A DNA stretch of 64,000 nt. Origin: Vigna angularis. Taxonomy: Eukaryota; Streptophyta; Magnoliopsida; Fabales; Fabaceae. Shown one piece after another: positions 11,762 through 23,073 of this stretch (position 1 is the first letter of the stretch; each line of letters opens with the position of its first letter). Made by a program: the position numbers and the translations under genes. The notes under the pieces were generated by a model. The model was not told where the DNA came from. It saw nothing but the letters and a program-made list of their open reading frames with translations, and searched no databases. Location: assembly GCF_016808095.1 (NCBI RefSeq), contig NC_068972.1:38223029-38287028 (forward strand). Direction: 5' to 3'.

Positions 11762-13341
11762 ATTATACTGAAACATTAATATTAGTAGTTTTTTAAGTTG
11801 ATTGTGGTTTATATTTTTCTCAAAGTCTATTAACATTTTTTTAAGTGACATTGACAAATGTTTATCCACTTTGTGCGAAAAAATCTCATTTTATGGATAC
11901 ACAATAACAAAGGAATAATAGTCATTTTAACAACAATCAAGAGACGTATCAATTGGAATATTGTTCTTAACTTCTATGGATTAAGAATTAATGAAAACAC
12001 TATAATATTTATGATCAAAATATAACAATATTTTGTAATAATAATGTTGTCATCAATCTTTTAAAAAACCGCACATTTCATTTAAATGTCAAACATATTT
12101 AAATAAAATATAATTTTACGAGGGATCATATTTAAAAACGAATTGTAAACTCAAAGTTTATTTAAAAAAAAAAATCTCAGATGTTAATAAAACATTTTAT
12201 AGAAATTAATTTACAAGGATTGAGATATCTACTTACAAGGACTTAAAAGTTCTATTATGGTAGCGGCTTGTGTTTTATCTTAATTATGTTACTTTGACTG
12301 AAAAAAAAATATTTTTTATTTTCTTTTTATAAAAATATTAGAAAACAGATTGCAAATTGTTGTAGAACTTCTTATAATATATGTAATAAATATATAATGT
12401 GCTATGTATTGCCAAAGAAGCTTTTGACTCCTATTTGTATAGATTTTAATCAATTAGTGATAGAAAACGACAGCTTCAACATTTGGTTGATAAACAAGAC
12501 ACGTAAGTTTTGAAAGAAACTATGAGGTGTGTCTCTAAATATAAACTTAGTTGTATTTAGGACTTGACCATAATTTTTTTATTCAAGAAAAGAGGTCGAC
12601 GAAAATAACAATGAAGAAAAAAAAGGTAGGAGTGGGCACCACGAAAAATTAAAAATGAATCAAAGACAGTGTGCCTATTTTTTTCAAGATAATCAAATTT
12701 ATATGTCAATTAAGGCGTATTTGATTGACTAAAGACTGCTTAGTTATATGGTCAATGTATTAAATTCTGAACAATTGTTAATAGCACTGAACCAAACCAC
12801 ATCCTGTCAAATGTGTTCAATTAATCATCAAATTGAAAGAGTAGCATAAGGCACCCAAAGTTTAAAATTAAGAAAAGCCTAGTAAGGAACTCATTATTTT
12901 ATATATTGAAAAATACAATTGGTAACTTTTATGTGTTATATTATCATTAAGCAAATTATATTTGGTTTAACTAATAACATTTTTTTAAAATTTCAACAAC
13001 TTACAATTTTATATTTTTTAATTACAATTTTATATTTTTTAATTTGGACTTATTATTGCATATAATATTTATATTTTTACGAGAAGATAGAGTTTTGTTT
13101 TATTTTTTTTAATGTGAACAAGTTAGTTTTTTTTTTTTAATTTTGTGAATATTTTGAGGATTGAATACTTAGAAGAGGTTTGTGTTAAAAAAAATTATTC
13201 AATCTTCAGGTTAATAAACAAATGTACTAAACTAATATAAAGAATAATTTAATATTGAGTAAATGTGTATACAAGGGTTTTTTATCTTAAATAATAAAAT
13301 TGAGTAAGGTAAATTGTAAATTTATCTTTATTCTAAAATTA
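11762..13341. other. AT-rich intergenic sequence, no gene seen
   Basis: The stretch is very AT-rich with many A and T homopolymers. No protein family, RNA gene or repeat pair could be supported. Confidence 0.6.
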
Positions 13342-14016
13342 TGTTAGGTTATTAGACTCCATGTGGAGCATATGTTCAAATAATGTGGATCATCATGTCT
13401 CATTTTATTTAAGTGGAGAGGAGTCATATTAGTAGATAATAAGAGTTATTTGAAAAGAAAGAAAAGCCAAGAAAAAGAAAGGAAGAAAGAAAGTTTTTCC
13501 CGCATAACACAAAGTCTACATTGGTGTTTTCGTCATTATTGAAGTCGTTCAGTGTTGGATTTGGATGATTTTTGGACAATGGGTTTCAAACTTATAGTTC
13601 TTTATTCTGATCATTCAAATCGTCAATCGGAGGTCTAGTTTGGGAGAAAATAGCTTCACATCAAACACTTTATCTTGGAGAATTTTCATCTGCTTTGTTC
13701 TCATTTGTAAGCATTTGTGCTTAGTTAGTTTGGTTATTTGAAAACACCATTTGGTGTTTTTATTAGATACTCTTTTATACCCTATTATTAATCATAGTGA
13801 ATTTTTCTTTGGTCTGAATAATTCATGGTTTTTACCCTTACTTTGAGGGGTTTTTCACGTTAAAAATCATTGGTGTCTCTTTGTGCTTTGAATTCTGTTT
13901 TTGCTCTATTTGTTTTTTGTGCTCCTTGTAGATTCTCACAATAATGGATATTGAATTTTTGTTGTGTTATTACTCTTTGTTAAGTTGTTATAATTTTTCG
14001 GTCATTTTTCCCGTCA
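13342..14016 (+). repeat. 5' LTR of a decayed Ty1/copia element
   Basis: The block starts TGTTAGGTTATT. It matches the block from 17833 over about 540 bp, including the shared core CGTCAATCGGAGGTCTAGTT. It is followed at about 14019 by TGGCATCAACGCTC, a damaged form of the initiator-methionine tRNA primer site used by copia elements. The 3' limit is set from that primer site. Confidence 0.75.
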
Positions 14017-17000
14017 AAGTGGCATCAACGCTCTTTGGTTAAGAGATTGTTCAACTTGTGTGAATGATGGAGGCACATACTATAATGATTTCTTTGAATG
14101 GAGAAAATTATGACCTATGGAAGGGCAAGATAAAGGACTTGCTATTTGTAAAATTTTTTGCATCTTCTTGTTTTTGCTTCCAATAAACCGGAATCCAAGT
14201 CAGATGAAGAATGAGATTTTGACCATCAACAGGTATGTGGATTTATCAGGCAGTTTGTTGATGATAATGTTTATAATTTTGTTGCTAATGAGACACATGT
14301 GAGAAGCCTATGTGATAAGCTTGAGTCCTTGTATGCTTCTAAGTCAATGACTAATAAATTGTACTTGCTGAAAAATTTTGTAGAGTTGAAGTACAAGGAA
14401 CGAACTCCTATTTCAAATCACTTGAGTGAATTTCAAGGACGTTATGATCAATTAGTAGGAGTAGGTATAAAATTTGATAATGATCTATTGGGACTATTCC
14501 TATTAAACTCTTTACCGGATTCATGGGAGACATTTCAGGTTTTGATGATAAGTGTTACCCCTATTGGTAATATTTCTTTGCAAATGACAAAGATTGGTGC
14601 GCTTAGTGAGGAGATGAGAAGGAAGAGACAGAGAACTTCATCTCATTCAGGAGTACTTGTTACAGAGAATAGGGGAAGAAGCCAAAAGAAAGAATAAAAT
14701 AGTGGTAAAGATAAAAGTAGGAGCATGTTGAGGTTTCAGTACAAGAATGTGGAGTGCCACTATTGTCACAAAACAAGGCATATAAAGAAGAATAATTTTT
14801 TTTTTGTGGAAAAAAGAAAGCAATGACAAAAAGGGTAAACAAAGAGAAAGAGATCATGATGATGGTAAGCATGTTACTACTACTACATGTGGTGACCTTG
14901 TTTGTCTTCGTGATTATGACACTATTAATCTTGTATCCAATAAGAGCATGTGGATAATTGATAGTGATGCTACACTACATGTTACATCTAGGAAGGAGGT
15001 CTTCACATCTTATACACCTGGTTATTTTGGAGTATTGAAGATGGGTAATGATGAGGTGTCTAAGGTTATTGGTGTTGGTGATGTTCACTTGCAAACCAAC
15101 ATGGGAATGCAGTTGTTGCTTAGAGGAATTAAACATGCACTAAATGTTTGCTTTAACTTGATTTTTGTGCAGGTACTTGATGATGGTGGATATGATAACC
15201 ACTTTGGTTCTGAAAAGTGGAAGCTTACCAAAGGTAACTTGATTGTGGACAAAAGGGAGAAAAACTCTAAGCTTTACTAGACAAAAGCTTTGGTTGCTAA
15301 AGACAGTGTGAATGTCGTGTATATGGAGTCATCTTTGTGGCACCGAAGACTTGGTCATATGAGTTAAAAGGAACTTAATTGCTTAGCTAAAAAGGATGCT
15401 CTCTCAGGATTGAAGAGTGCAGAGTTGGAGAAATATTCTCATTGCATGGCTAGTAAACAAACCAAAGTATCCTTCAAGAAGCATTTTCCTCCAGGAAGTC
15501 AGAGTTTCTTGAATTTATGCATTTTGATGTTTGTGGCCCATTGAAGGTAAAGTCTTTTAGTGGCGCACTTTACTTTGTTACTTTTATTGATTATTGTTCC
15601 AAGAGGTCTATAGACAAAGGACCAAGTGTTGGAAAAATTTAAAGAATTTTATGCTTTGGTTAAGAGGCAGTATGACAAGAAGTTAAAGTGCATTCGTACT
15701 AACAATGGTGGTGAATATTGTGGATCATTTGATTCTTGTTATAGGTAGTATGATATTGCACACGAGAAGAATCCTCTTAAGACTCCTCAGTTAAATGGTT
15801 TAGCAGAGAGGATAAACATAACATTAGTTAAAAAAGTTAGGTGTATGCTTTCTGAAGCAAAATTTCCTAAGCATTTATGGGGTATGGCATTGCTTACAAC
15901 AATGCATGTTATTAATCTAAGTCATGCAGTTGCTTTGAACTATCAGGTGTCAAACAGAATTTGGTTTGGCGAGAATGTTAACTATGATCATTTACGTGTC
16001 TTCGGTTGTAAAGCATTTGTTCATGTTCAGAAGGATGAAAAATCCAAGTTGGATGTGAACACAAGACAATGCATCTTCATTGGTTTTTATTAGGATGAAT
16101 TTGACTACAGGTTGTATGACCTTATTAAAAAGAAAGTTGTTAGAAGTCGTGATGTTCAATTCATGAAAGATCAAACCATTGAAGACATTGACAATGTGGA
16201 GAAGTCTACACCTAAGAAAGATGGTAATGTGGTTGATGTTGATCCAATTCGGTTGTTTGTTAATGATTTAGATACTGATGTTCATGATGATGAGCAACAT
16301 GGTGATACTGATAATCAACAGGTTGAAGATGGCTTGGATGTTCCTATTGATAATGTTGATGAAGAGGAACATGATGTGTCACAAGATGAGAGTCTCGGTG
16401 ATGTACTTGAGCTACCTCAAGTTCAAGCCAGAAGATCTAACAAGCCAAAATAACTTTCTAAGAAGTAATCTGCCAATGAGTATGTGATGCTTACTAATGA
16501 AGGAGAACCTGAATGTTATGATGAGGCCATTGAGAGTGAAGAGAAGCAAAAATGGTTGGATAAAATGCATAATAAGATGAAATCTCTGCATGATAATCAC
16601 ACTTATTGTGACATTCGGGCACTGACAAGGGCGAGGAGTCATCGCCGGTGCAAGAGGCATGAAGTGCAAGGGGCACAGACAAGGAGCGGCTCCTGACAGG
16701 CTTCGAGTGGAAGGGACACATGGATGAATCGAACATACACCGGAATGAGAGGGATTTAGAGACTGTATAGGTATGGGACTATACAGTTGAAGGATAGCTT
16801 AAAGGGATTGATTTGGCTACTTATATCACCAAATGCATTTTGCTTTTCGGTAGCCTAACTCATAAGAACTCCATGGTTAAGCGTGCTTAGCCTGGAGTAC
16901 TTTTAGGGATGGGTGACCTTCTGGGAAGTTTTCTCGGAAAGTGTGCGAGTGAGGACAAAGCACATTGGAAAGCCTCGTGGTGATGTGTGGGGGCAGTCGA

Positions 17001-17832
17001 TATTCCCTATTCCCTGTGAGTTGTCTTGGTGAAGAATCAACCTGATGGTTTCTTGTTGAAGGCAAGAAAGACTATGTGTGTAGGCTACGAAAAAGTTGAA
17101 GCAGACTCCAAGGCAGTGGCTCCATTGTGGTTTATGTTGATGACTTCTTGGTATAAGTATCACTTGTGATAGTTTAATGTATACAATGGTATGTACAAGA
17201 CCTGATATTGCACATGTTGTTGGCATAGTGAGTAGATTTTTGTTAAATCCAGGTAGAGAGTATTAGAATGTTGTGAAATGGATTTTTAGGTATCTTCGTG
17301 GTACTAGTGGTTTAAGGCTTTTTTTTTTTGAGGTGATAAGCTTATCTTGGTGGGTTACTCAGATTCAAATATGGCTGGAGACATTGATTTCAGAAAATCC
17401 ACTTTAGGCTATTTGGTTCAGTTTGCAGGGGAGTCTTAGCTTGATAATCAAAGTTGCAAAAGTGTGTAGCATTGTCCACTACTGAGGTAGAATTCATTAC
17501 ACTTAATAAAGCATGTAAGGAGTTGTTATGGGTGAAGAAATTCTTGCAGTAGCTTGGTTATGTGAAAGGTAAATACTTGTTGTATTGTGATTCTCAAAGT
17601 GTTGTCCATCTTGGTAAGAATCCAATTTTTCATTATAAATCTAAACATATTGATGTGAGGTATCATTGGATACGTGATGTTTTGAATGCTAAGCTATTGG
17701 AGTTAGCTAAGGTTCATACAGATGATAATGGTACTAAAATGATGACAAAGGCATTGCCAAGAGGAAAGTTTAAAGCTTGTTGTGAGATCGTTGGTTTAGC
17801 GGATATCTCCACATAGTCGTGATAGGGAGATT
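14017..17832 (+). pseudogene. Ty1/copia gag-pol, degenerate
   Basis: The copia domain order is preserved but riddled with stops and frameshifts. Gag starts about 14064 (MISLNGENYDLWKGKIKDLL) and continues at 14299-14697 (YDQLVGVGIKFDNDLLGLFL). A zinc knuckle CHYCHKTRHIKK lies at about 14755. Protease (MWIIDSDATLHVTS; usually DSGA) is at about 14950. The pre-integrase motif LWHRRLGHM is at about 15337. Integrase runs from about 15520 to 16200 with HFDVCGPLK, RTNNGGEY and a GLAERIN segment. Reverse transcriptase is largely missing, replaced by the insertion at about 16610-17030. Only its C-terminal part remains (QPDGF region from about 17040; TRPDIAHVVGIVSRFL at about 17195). RNase H follows (LLYCDSQSVVHLGKNP...HIDVRYHWIRD at 17580-17680). 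A purine tract GATAGGGAGA precedes the 3' LTR. It is not functional. Confidence 0.88.
16610..17030 (+). mobile_element. Cassandra-like TRIM fragment with a 5S rRNA-like segment
   Basis: Positions of about 16865-16945 closely resemble the 3' two-thirds of plant 5S rRNA: AACTCCATGGTTAAGCGTGC, then GGGATGGGTGACCTTCTGGG and AAGTTTTCTCGG. The downstream GTGCGAGTGAGGACAAAGC and GTGGGGGCAGTC are features I associate with Cassandra LTRs, the known plant TRIM family with 5S sequence in its LTRs. The segment upstream (16610-16800) would then be Cassandra internal or leading LTR sequence. It interrupts the copia reverse transcriptase. A mutated internal control region makes a working 5S gene unlikely. 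Exact ends are uncertain. Confidence 0.7.
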
Positions 17833-18375
17833 TGTTAGGTTATTGGGCTCTCTTCCTTTGTGGAGAATAAACCCAAATAATGTGGACCATTATGTCTCAT
17901 TTTATTTTAGTGGAGAAGAGTCAGATTAGTAGAGCACATAAAAGTCATTTGAAGAAAGAGAGAAAAGCCAAGAGAGACAAAAAGTCTTTCTTACATAACA
18001 CAAAGTCTGCACTGGTGTTTTCGTCGTTGTGATGTCGTTCGCCGTTGGATCGAATTGATTTTTGTACAGTAGATTCCAGACATATGGTTCTTCATTTTGA
18101 TCGCTCGGATCGTCAATCGGAGGTCTAGTTTGGGAGAAAACAGCTTCGCATCAACAACTTTGTCTTGAAGAATTTTCATCTTCTTTGTTCTCATTTGTAA
18201 GCATGTGGTGTTTTTATTGAAGTAGTTTTGTTGTTTGAAAACACTATTTGATGTTTTTATTGGAGACTCTTTTGTACCTTATTATTGATCATAGTGGATT
18301 TTTCTTTGATCTGGACGACTCGTCATTTTTCCCCTTACTTTGAAGGGGTTTTCACGTTAAATATCATTGATGTCT
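17833..18375 (+). repeat. 3' LTR of the decayed Ty1/copia element, 3'-truncated
   Basis: This copy aligns with the LTR at 13342, starting TGTTAGGTTATTGGGCTC. It shares GGAGGTCTAGTTTGGGAGAA and the CTTACTTTGA.GGG.TTTTCACGTTAAA..TCATTG.TGTCT tail. After about 18375 the similarity stops and T-rich low-complexity sequence begins, so roughly the last 140 bp seen in the 5' copy are missing. Many differences between the two LTRs indicate an old insertion. Confidence 0.8.
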
Positions 18376-18689
18376 ATCAATACCAAATTTCATCCGGATT
18401 GGTTTTTGGTTTTATTGTATTATGTTCTATGTTTTTTTTATTTAGTTATTCTCATTTTTATTTTTTCATTTTATTTATTTATTGTATTTTTTATTTTAGA
18501 ATTTTCTTTTCTAATTTTCATTTTTTACTTTTTGATTTTTATTTTTACTTTTTATTTTATTATTATTTTTTTTATTGTTACTTTTGTTTTAATATAATTA
18601 ATATAGTTAAGAAAAAGAAAAAACGAAAAAAAAAGAAAAGAAAACATGAGGAAATGTGGAAAAAAGAAGAGGTTGGTTGAAAGAAAGGA
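18376..18689. repeat. Strand-biased T-rich low-complexity block, then A/G-rich tail
   Basis: About 220 bp of almost pure T with scattered A and C (18420-18595) is followed by A/G-rich sequence (18605-18660). It interrupts or replaces the end of the copia LTR. The open frames across it are a composition artefact. Confidence 0.7.
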
Positions 18690-19059
18690 TGTAACACCCC
18701 AAAATCCAAATTTCTACACCAGTTTTTTTTTTATTTAACATCGCGGAACTAAACATCAAAAGTCTAGGTGTCTTACAACATAAGGTTAAAACCTTACAAA
18801 TATCAAATTTGTTATTCAAAAACATAAAATTACTTTAAAACATGATAAATCCCCCATAGTTATTCCCATAACTCTCATCGGGCTACTCCATCTCTGCCTC
18901 ATCTGCAAAGCCATCTACTCCCGTACAAGTACGATCATCGTAGGTGGAACCACAACCACAAAAGGAAAGGGTTAGTAACTAAGAACCTAACATAGCATAT
19001 AATTTCAATATCAAAATATCATAACTTAGATTATCCTAGTCACAACCTTACAATACAAC

Positions 19060-19335
19060 ACAATATTCAACTCATAACTTAGATCATCACCACCCAGACT
19101 ATAATATTCAACTCATAACTTAGATCATCACCACTCAGACTATAATATTCAACTCATAACTCAGATCATCACCACTAGACTATAATATTCAACTCATAAC
19201 TCAGATTATCACCACTTAGACTATCAAAGTCACAATATTAGTACCTTAGATCATAACCACTCGGACTATCAAAGTCACAATATTAATACCTCAGATCATC
19301 ACCACTCAGACTATCAAAGTCACAACAATACATCA
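19060..19335 (+). repeat. Tandem array, 41-bp units passing into 45-bp units
   Basis: Units anchored on TTCAACTCAT start at 19066, 19107, 19148 and 19188 (period 41, 41, 40). Units anchored on AAAGTCACAA then start at 19226, 19271 and 19316 (period 45). Both unit types share the core AGATCATCACCACTCAGACT, so the second type is a variant of the first with a different spacer. Confidence 0.9.
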
Positions 19336-19599
19336 TAGTATTAAACTCACAACTCAAATCATTGACACAAGCTTCTGTTGTTTCCTTGAATTTTTGTCGT
19401 ACCAAACCTGTTTCGCAAAACAGGGCGATTCGAGCCGTCTTCCATCGCAACTTCAGACCTATCTCCCCGACTCCTCAAGGAATTACGAGTAAAAACTTCG
19501 GTTAGGCGCACCCACAGAGCACTATACTCACACGAGCCGAAGTCATTGGGCGAGATATCCAACCCTCTCTAGTCCCCACGCATGAGGAAAGGGTGACAC

Positions 19600-19853
19600 T
19601 CGAATCTCAGTCTCCGCAGAGACTCAACACACTATCGTATCGCAATACGAACACCATCGATTCGACAAAAATTAAGGAAATGATAGACCGCTTGTTCTCA
19701 CAATTTTACCATCACAACCATCACACTCAAACCTTAGTCTCCGCAGAGACTCAACACACTATCGTATCGCAATACGAACATCATCGATTCAACAACATTC
19801 TAGGGATATGACAGAACGCTTTCTCTCACAATTTTACCATCACAACCATCACC
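19600..19853 (+). repeat. 127-bp tandem duplication
   Basis: Two adjacent copies share AGTCTCCGCAGAGACTCAAC, TATCGTATCGCAATACGAAC and the CACAATTTTACCATCACAAC tail. Anchors at 19609 and 19736 give the period. Confidence 0.88.
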
Positions 19854-20181
19854 ATCATATATAAAGTCAACTAAATTCATTGACTAACAAATAATTAAAT
19901 AACTTAATTTAATTATTTATCCTACTGTCGCACCCCTCTGAAATTACCAATTTCACACTTCCATCAACTATAACAACATTTCTAGTGCACCCCCACTTTT
20001 TGTTTTACTAAATTCCCAAAAAAAAAAACCTAATTCCGATACACCCTTTTTTTTCTAAACACACTCCCTTCTTTCCTCTTCCAATAATGTAAGAGAATTC
20101 TCAATACCCTCTTACCCACACTCTTGGTTGAAGAGTGTAGATAAGTACTCCCAACGAGTAAAATTAAATGTTGTCCAAACT

Positions 20182-21245
20182 GACCTTTGCTTGTTATTTT
20201 ACTCATAAATCTTTGTACATAACTCCAAATGAGTTGATTTCTTTTTTATTGGAAACTAGACTCAAAAATAGTTCTTTGAACACCAAACTCGATTTTTTTT
20301 TACAACAGGGCTAGCTGCAGTAAAATTATTAAAATCGGAAATTTAATCTTGCTCTGGTATTCTTAGCTTTGACCTTTGTTGATTGTTTTGTTCATTACTC
20401 TCTCTACCAAACTCCAATTGAGTTGATTCTTGCTTTGCTAGAAAGTAGACTCACACATCTTTCTTTGGACACCAAACTCGTAATTCCAAGTTAAAACCCT
20501 TACCTCAATTCCAAGTTAAACCCCTTACCTCAATTCCAAGCTAGCTTCCAAAGGCTCTTAGGTTTCTTTCCTCACTAGGCAACAAGCTTCTACTCCTCTT
20601 GGTCTCCTACAAGTGATGTCCAAAAAAAAAACCTCCAAGGCTAGGGTGGCTCTTCCTTTCTCTCACCAACTTGGTTGCTCTCCAAAATCTCTTCTCCACT
20701 CTCCAAGATTTAACCTCCCCAAGGTCACTTACAAGTCTCCTAAGTCTAGAAAACATGTACCCACCCAAGCAAAGTGGAAAACAATATGTGTCCACCCAAG
20801 CAAAGTGGAGCAATATGTGCCCGCCCATGCAAAGTGGAAAACAATATGTGCTCATTCAAGCAAAGTGGAGCAATATGTGCCCACCCAAGCAAAGTGGAGC
20901 AAGGCTTTGGAAGCCACTTCCACGCTCATCATAACACTTCAATTTCCACTCTGCTCAGCTTTGACCTTTGATGACTATTTTGCTCATTACTCTCTCTACC
21001 GAACTCCAATTGAGTTGATTCTTGATTTGTTGGAAACTAGACTCAAATATCTTTCTTTGGACACAAAAATCATAATTTTTGGACTACAGTACTAGCTGCA
21101 GTAAAATTATTAAAATTGGAAGTTTAACCACGCTCTGGTCTGCTTTGCTTTGACCTTTGATGACTATTTTGATCATTACTCTTTCTACCGAACTCCAATT
21201 GAGTTGATTCTTGATTTGTTGGAAACTAGACTCAATTATCTTTAA
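20182..21245 (+). repeat. Four copies of a 189-bp repeat unit in two pairs
   Basis: Copies anchored on GACCTTTG start at 20182, 20371, 20963 and 21152. Spacing within each pair is 189 bp, with 592 bp between the pairs. Each unit contains CTCCAATTGAGTTGATTC, GAAACTAGACTCA and CTTTGGACACCAAA or variants. Three also keep TAGCTGCAGTAAAATTATTA or its remains. The gap between the pairs holds the 60-bp minisatellite. Confidence 0.85.
20760..20905 (+). repeat. Minisatellite of alternating 31- and 29-bp units
   Basis: The word AAGCAAAGTGG (or ATGC...) begins at 20767, 20798, 20827, 20858 and 20887. Units ending GGAAAACAATATGTG are 31 bp and units ending GGAGCAATATGTG are 29 bp. They alternate strictly, so the higher-order unit is a 60-bp dimer. 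Overlapping open frames in three phases are by-products of the repeat. Confidence 0.92.
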
Positions 21246-21299
21246 TTTGACTACTCATACGAATATTTTGGGCTTCGGGAAGGGTCTCAAATAAATCTC

Positions 21300-21690
21300 A
21301 ACATGTTAACTTTAATCCCTCGAGTGAAAAGGAAGAAAAGCGATTGTGGTGGCGCCATTGAGAATAGCGACTCCAGCGGGGTTGTTCGGTGGCAAGGCGG
21401 CCCACAGATGCCGCTGGAATGGCCACGAGAGGCTGACCCAATGACGGCACCAGCGATGGTGGTTGCGATGGATTTTTGCCACCCTGTGGTTCTGGCACGG
21501 TGAAAATAGAAGGTGAAGTTTCCCTCTCTCGCGTGGATAGAAGAAGAGAAGGAAAGAGTCTTGTGTCGTTGGCCAGCAATAGCTTTAGCGGCTCACGTCA
21601 TCACTGGCAACGCCATGGACAGCGGTGGAAGTGGATGTCTCCAAGTTTTCCGTCCAGGAGAATGGGATTCTGGGTCCCTTGGACATTGAA
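21300..21690. other. GC-richer block of unknown origin
   Basis: Composition differs sharply from the flanks (for example GGTGGCGCCATTGAGAATAG, CAGCGGGGTTGTTCGG). Open frames exist on both strands but none carries a recognisable domain. It may be a captured gene fragment inside the repeat region. No function can be given. Confidence 0.4.
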
Positions 21691-23073
21691 TGAAATTGTG
21701 GAATGGGCAGATTTGAACATAACCCCTAATGTTCTAAATTGGGGGCAAAACCCTCGGACATAGGTTTTGGGCCGGTTCTTTTTAAAAAAATAATAATAAT
21801 AACTCTCTTTTGAAGCATTACTCCTACTTGTGCACCCCTGATTTTCCTTTTTTTTTTCTTTCTTAGTTGGGCCTCGAGCCCGTTGTCAATTCTGGTGACC
21901 CTAATAAAGGGTTTAGGCTTTGGTGCACCCCTATTTTTATTATGTGTTTATATGCTTGCATAGCTTTCTTTTGTGCACCCCATAGTTATTAGCTTCACCC
22001 CATGTTATATGTTACTTTTACACTTTTATCTACTTAAATATTATTATATTTATATTAGAAAAAAAATAATAAATAATTAAAGAAAACTAACACAAAAATA
22101 ATTTTTTGAAAAGGTTAAACACTCGTGTGACCGCTTGCGTCTTCCTAGTGCCTAATACTTTTCTTTCTATTCAAAAATGATTAAAAATGTTTGAAAATCC
22201 TTCTAAAGGTTTGAGTGCTCGTGTGACCATCTGCATTAGTACTCATTACCTTCTTTTCTTCTCAAAATAACAAAATAATGTTGTAAATCTTGAACACTCG
22301 TGTGATCACTCGCATCGTCCTAGTCTTCAATACTTTTCTCTCTCTTTTAAAAATAATAACAAAAATAATGTTTTAAAGGTTTGAGTACTCGTGCGATCGT
22401 CCGCATCAGCCTAGTACTTAATATCTTTAATCTTAAAAAATTATATAATGGTATGAGTGTCTGTGCGATCGTCTGCATCAGCCTAGCACTCAATGCTCTC
22501 AAGTCTTAAAAAATTAAATAATGATATGAGTGCTCATGCGATCGTTCACATCAACCTAATACTTAATATCTTCAATCTTAAAAAATTAAATAATGGTATG
22601 AGTGCTCGTTTGATCGTTCGCATCGTCCTAGTGCTCAATACCTTTCATTTTATCTTCAAACAATTTCCAAACAAACTTCTCAAATAGTTTTAAAGAACTA
22701 CGTAACCCTGATTTCTCATTTTGAATGAGCATATGTAGGAGCAAGGTCAATCCTTGTCGAGCCCAAAAAAATAAAAAAAAATATTTTGTTTCTTCAGAGT
22801 GTTTTTCTTGGGGATAATTAAACATTTTGAAAACCACATCACATTTGCGTATTTAATTAAAGGTACTGCCTTCGGGCAGGCGTTGTAGGGTTTTGATACC
22901 TTCCTTACACGTAACTGACTCCCGAAATCAGAATCCGGTTTTCGCAGACCAGACCTTATCATTTTATGGTTTTTCCATAGTTTTACAGAATAAACTTTGG
23001 TGGCGACTCCAAATCTCTTTTTCCAAACCCGTCCTTTTTTGGATCGTCGTCCCATCGTGATTCTGGTTGCGAC
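21690..23073 (+). repeat. LTR-like repeat, copy A (Tat/Ogre-type)
   Basis: About 1.4 kb recurs at 23886. It begins near GGGTCCCTTGGAC and carries GGGCCTCGAGCCCGTTGTCA and TAATAAAGGGTTTAGGCTTT. A 72-bp tandem array follows, then a polyadenylation-type tail with GTAGGAGCAAGGTCAATCCT, CCTTACACGTAACTGACTCC and TGGTGGCGACTCC. It ends GGTTGCGACA. The tail resembles the 3' end of Tat/Ogre-lineage LTRs, whose primer site reads TGGCGACTC. No gag-pol accompanies it. Confidence 0.55.
22120..22640 (+). repeat. About seven tandem units, about 72 bp each, with a GATCG core (copy A)
   Basis: The units carry ACTCGTGYGAYCGYYYGCATC and then a CCTAGTRCTYAATAY tail. In the regular part they start at 22383, 22455, 22528 and 22600 (period 72-73). 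Earlier units (about 22120-22380) are longer through A-rich spacers. Each unit ends in a CTTAAAAAATTA-type stretch. Confidence 0.85.

Larger units (their letters stand above)
18690..21290 (+). repeat. Ty3/gypsy LTR-derived, tandem-repeat-rich region
   Basis: The region begins TGTAACACCCCAAAATC, a very common start of plant gypsy LTRs. It then consists mostly of internal tandem repeats, described separately. There is no coherent coding region. The right limit is uncertain; it grades into GC-richer sequence at about 21300. Confidence 0.5.

Noticed and set aside
16865..16945. Functional 5S rRNA gene
   Set aside because: Only part of the gene is similar, it contains substitutions in the control region, and the flanks fit a TRIM LTR.
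18285..18680. 131-codon open frame rich in Phe/Tyr/Lys
   Set aside because: It is produced by the T-rich low-complexity tract; overlapping frames are equally open and no domain is present.
20613..21095. 160-codon frame with repeated AKWKTICVHPSKVEQYV-like units
   Set aside because: The periodic protein is a translation of the 60-bp minisatellite; all three frames are open across it.
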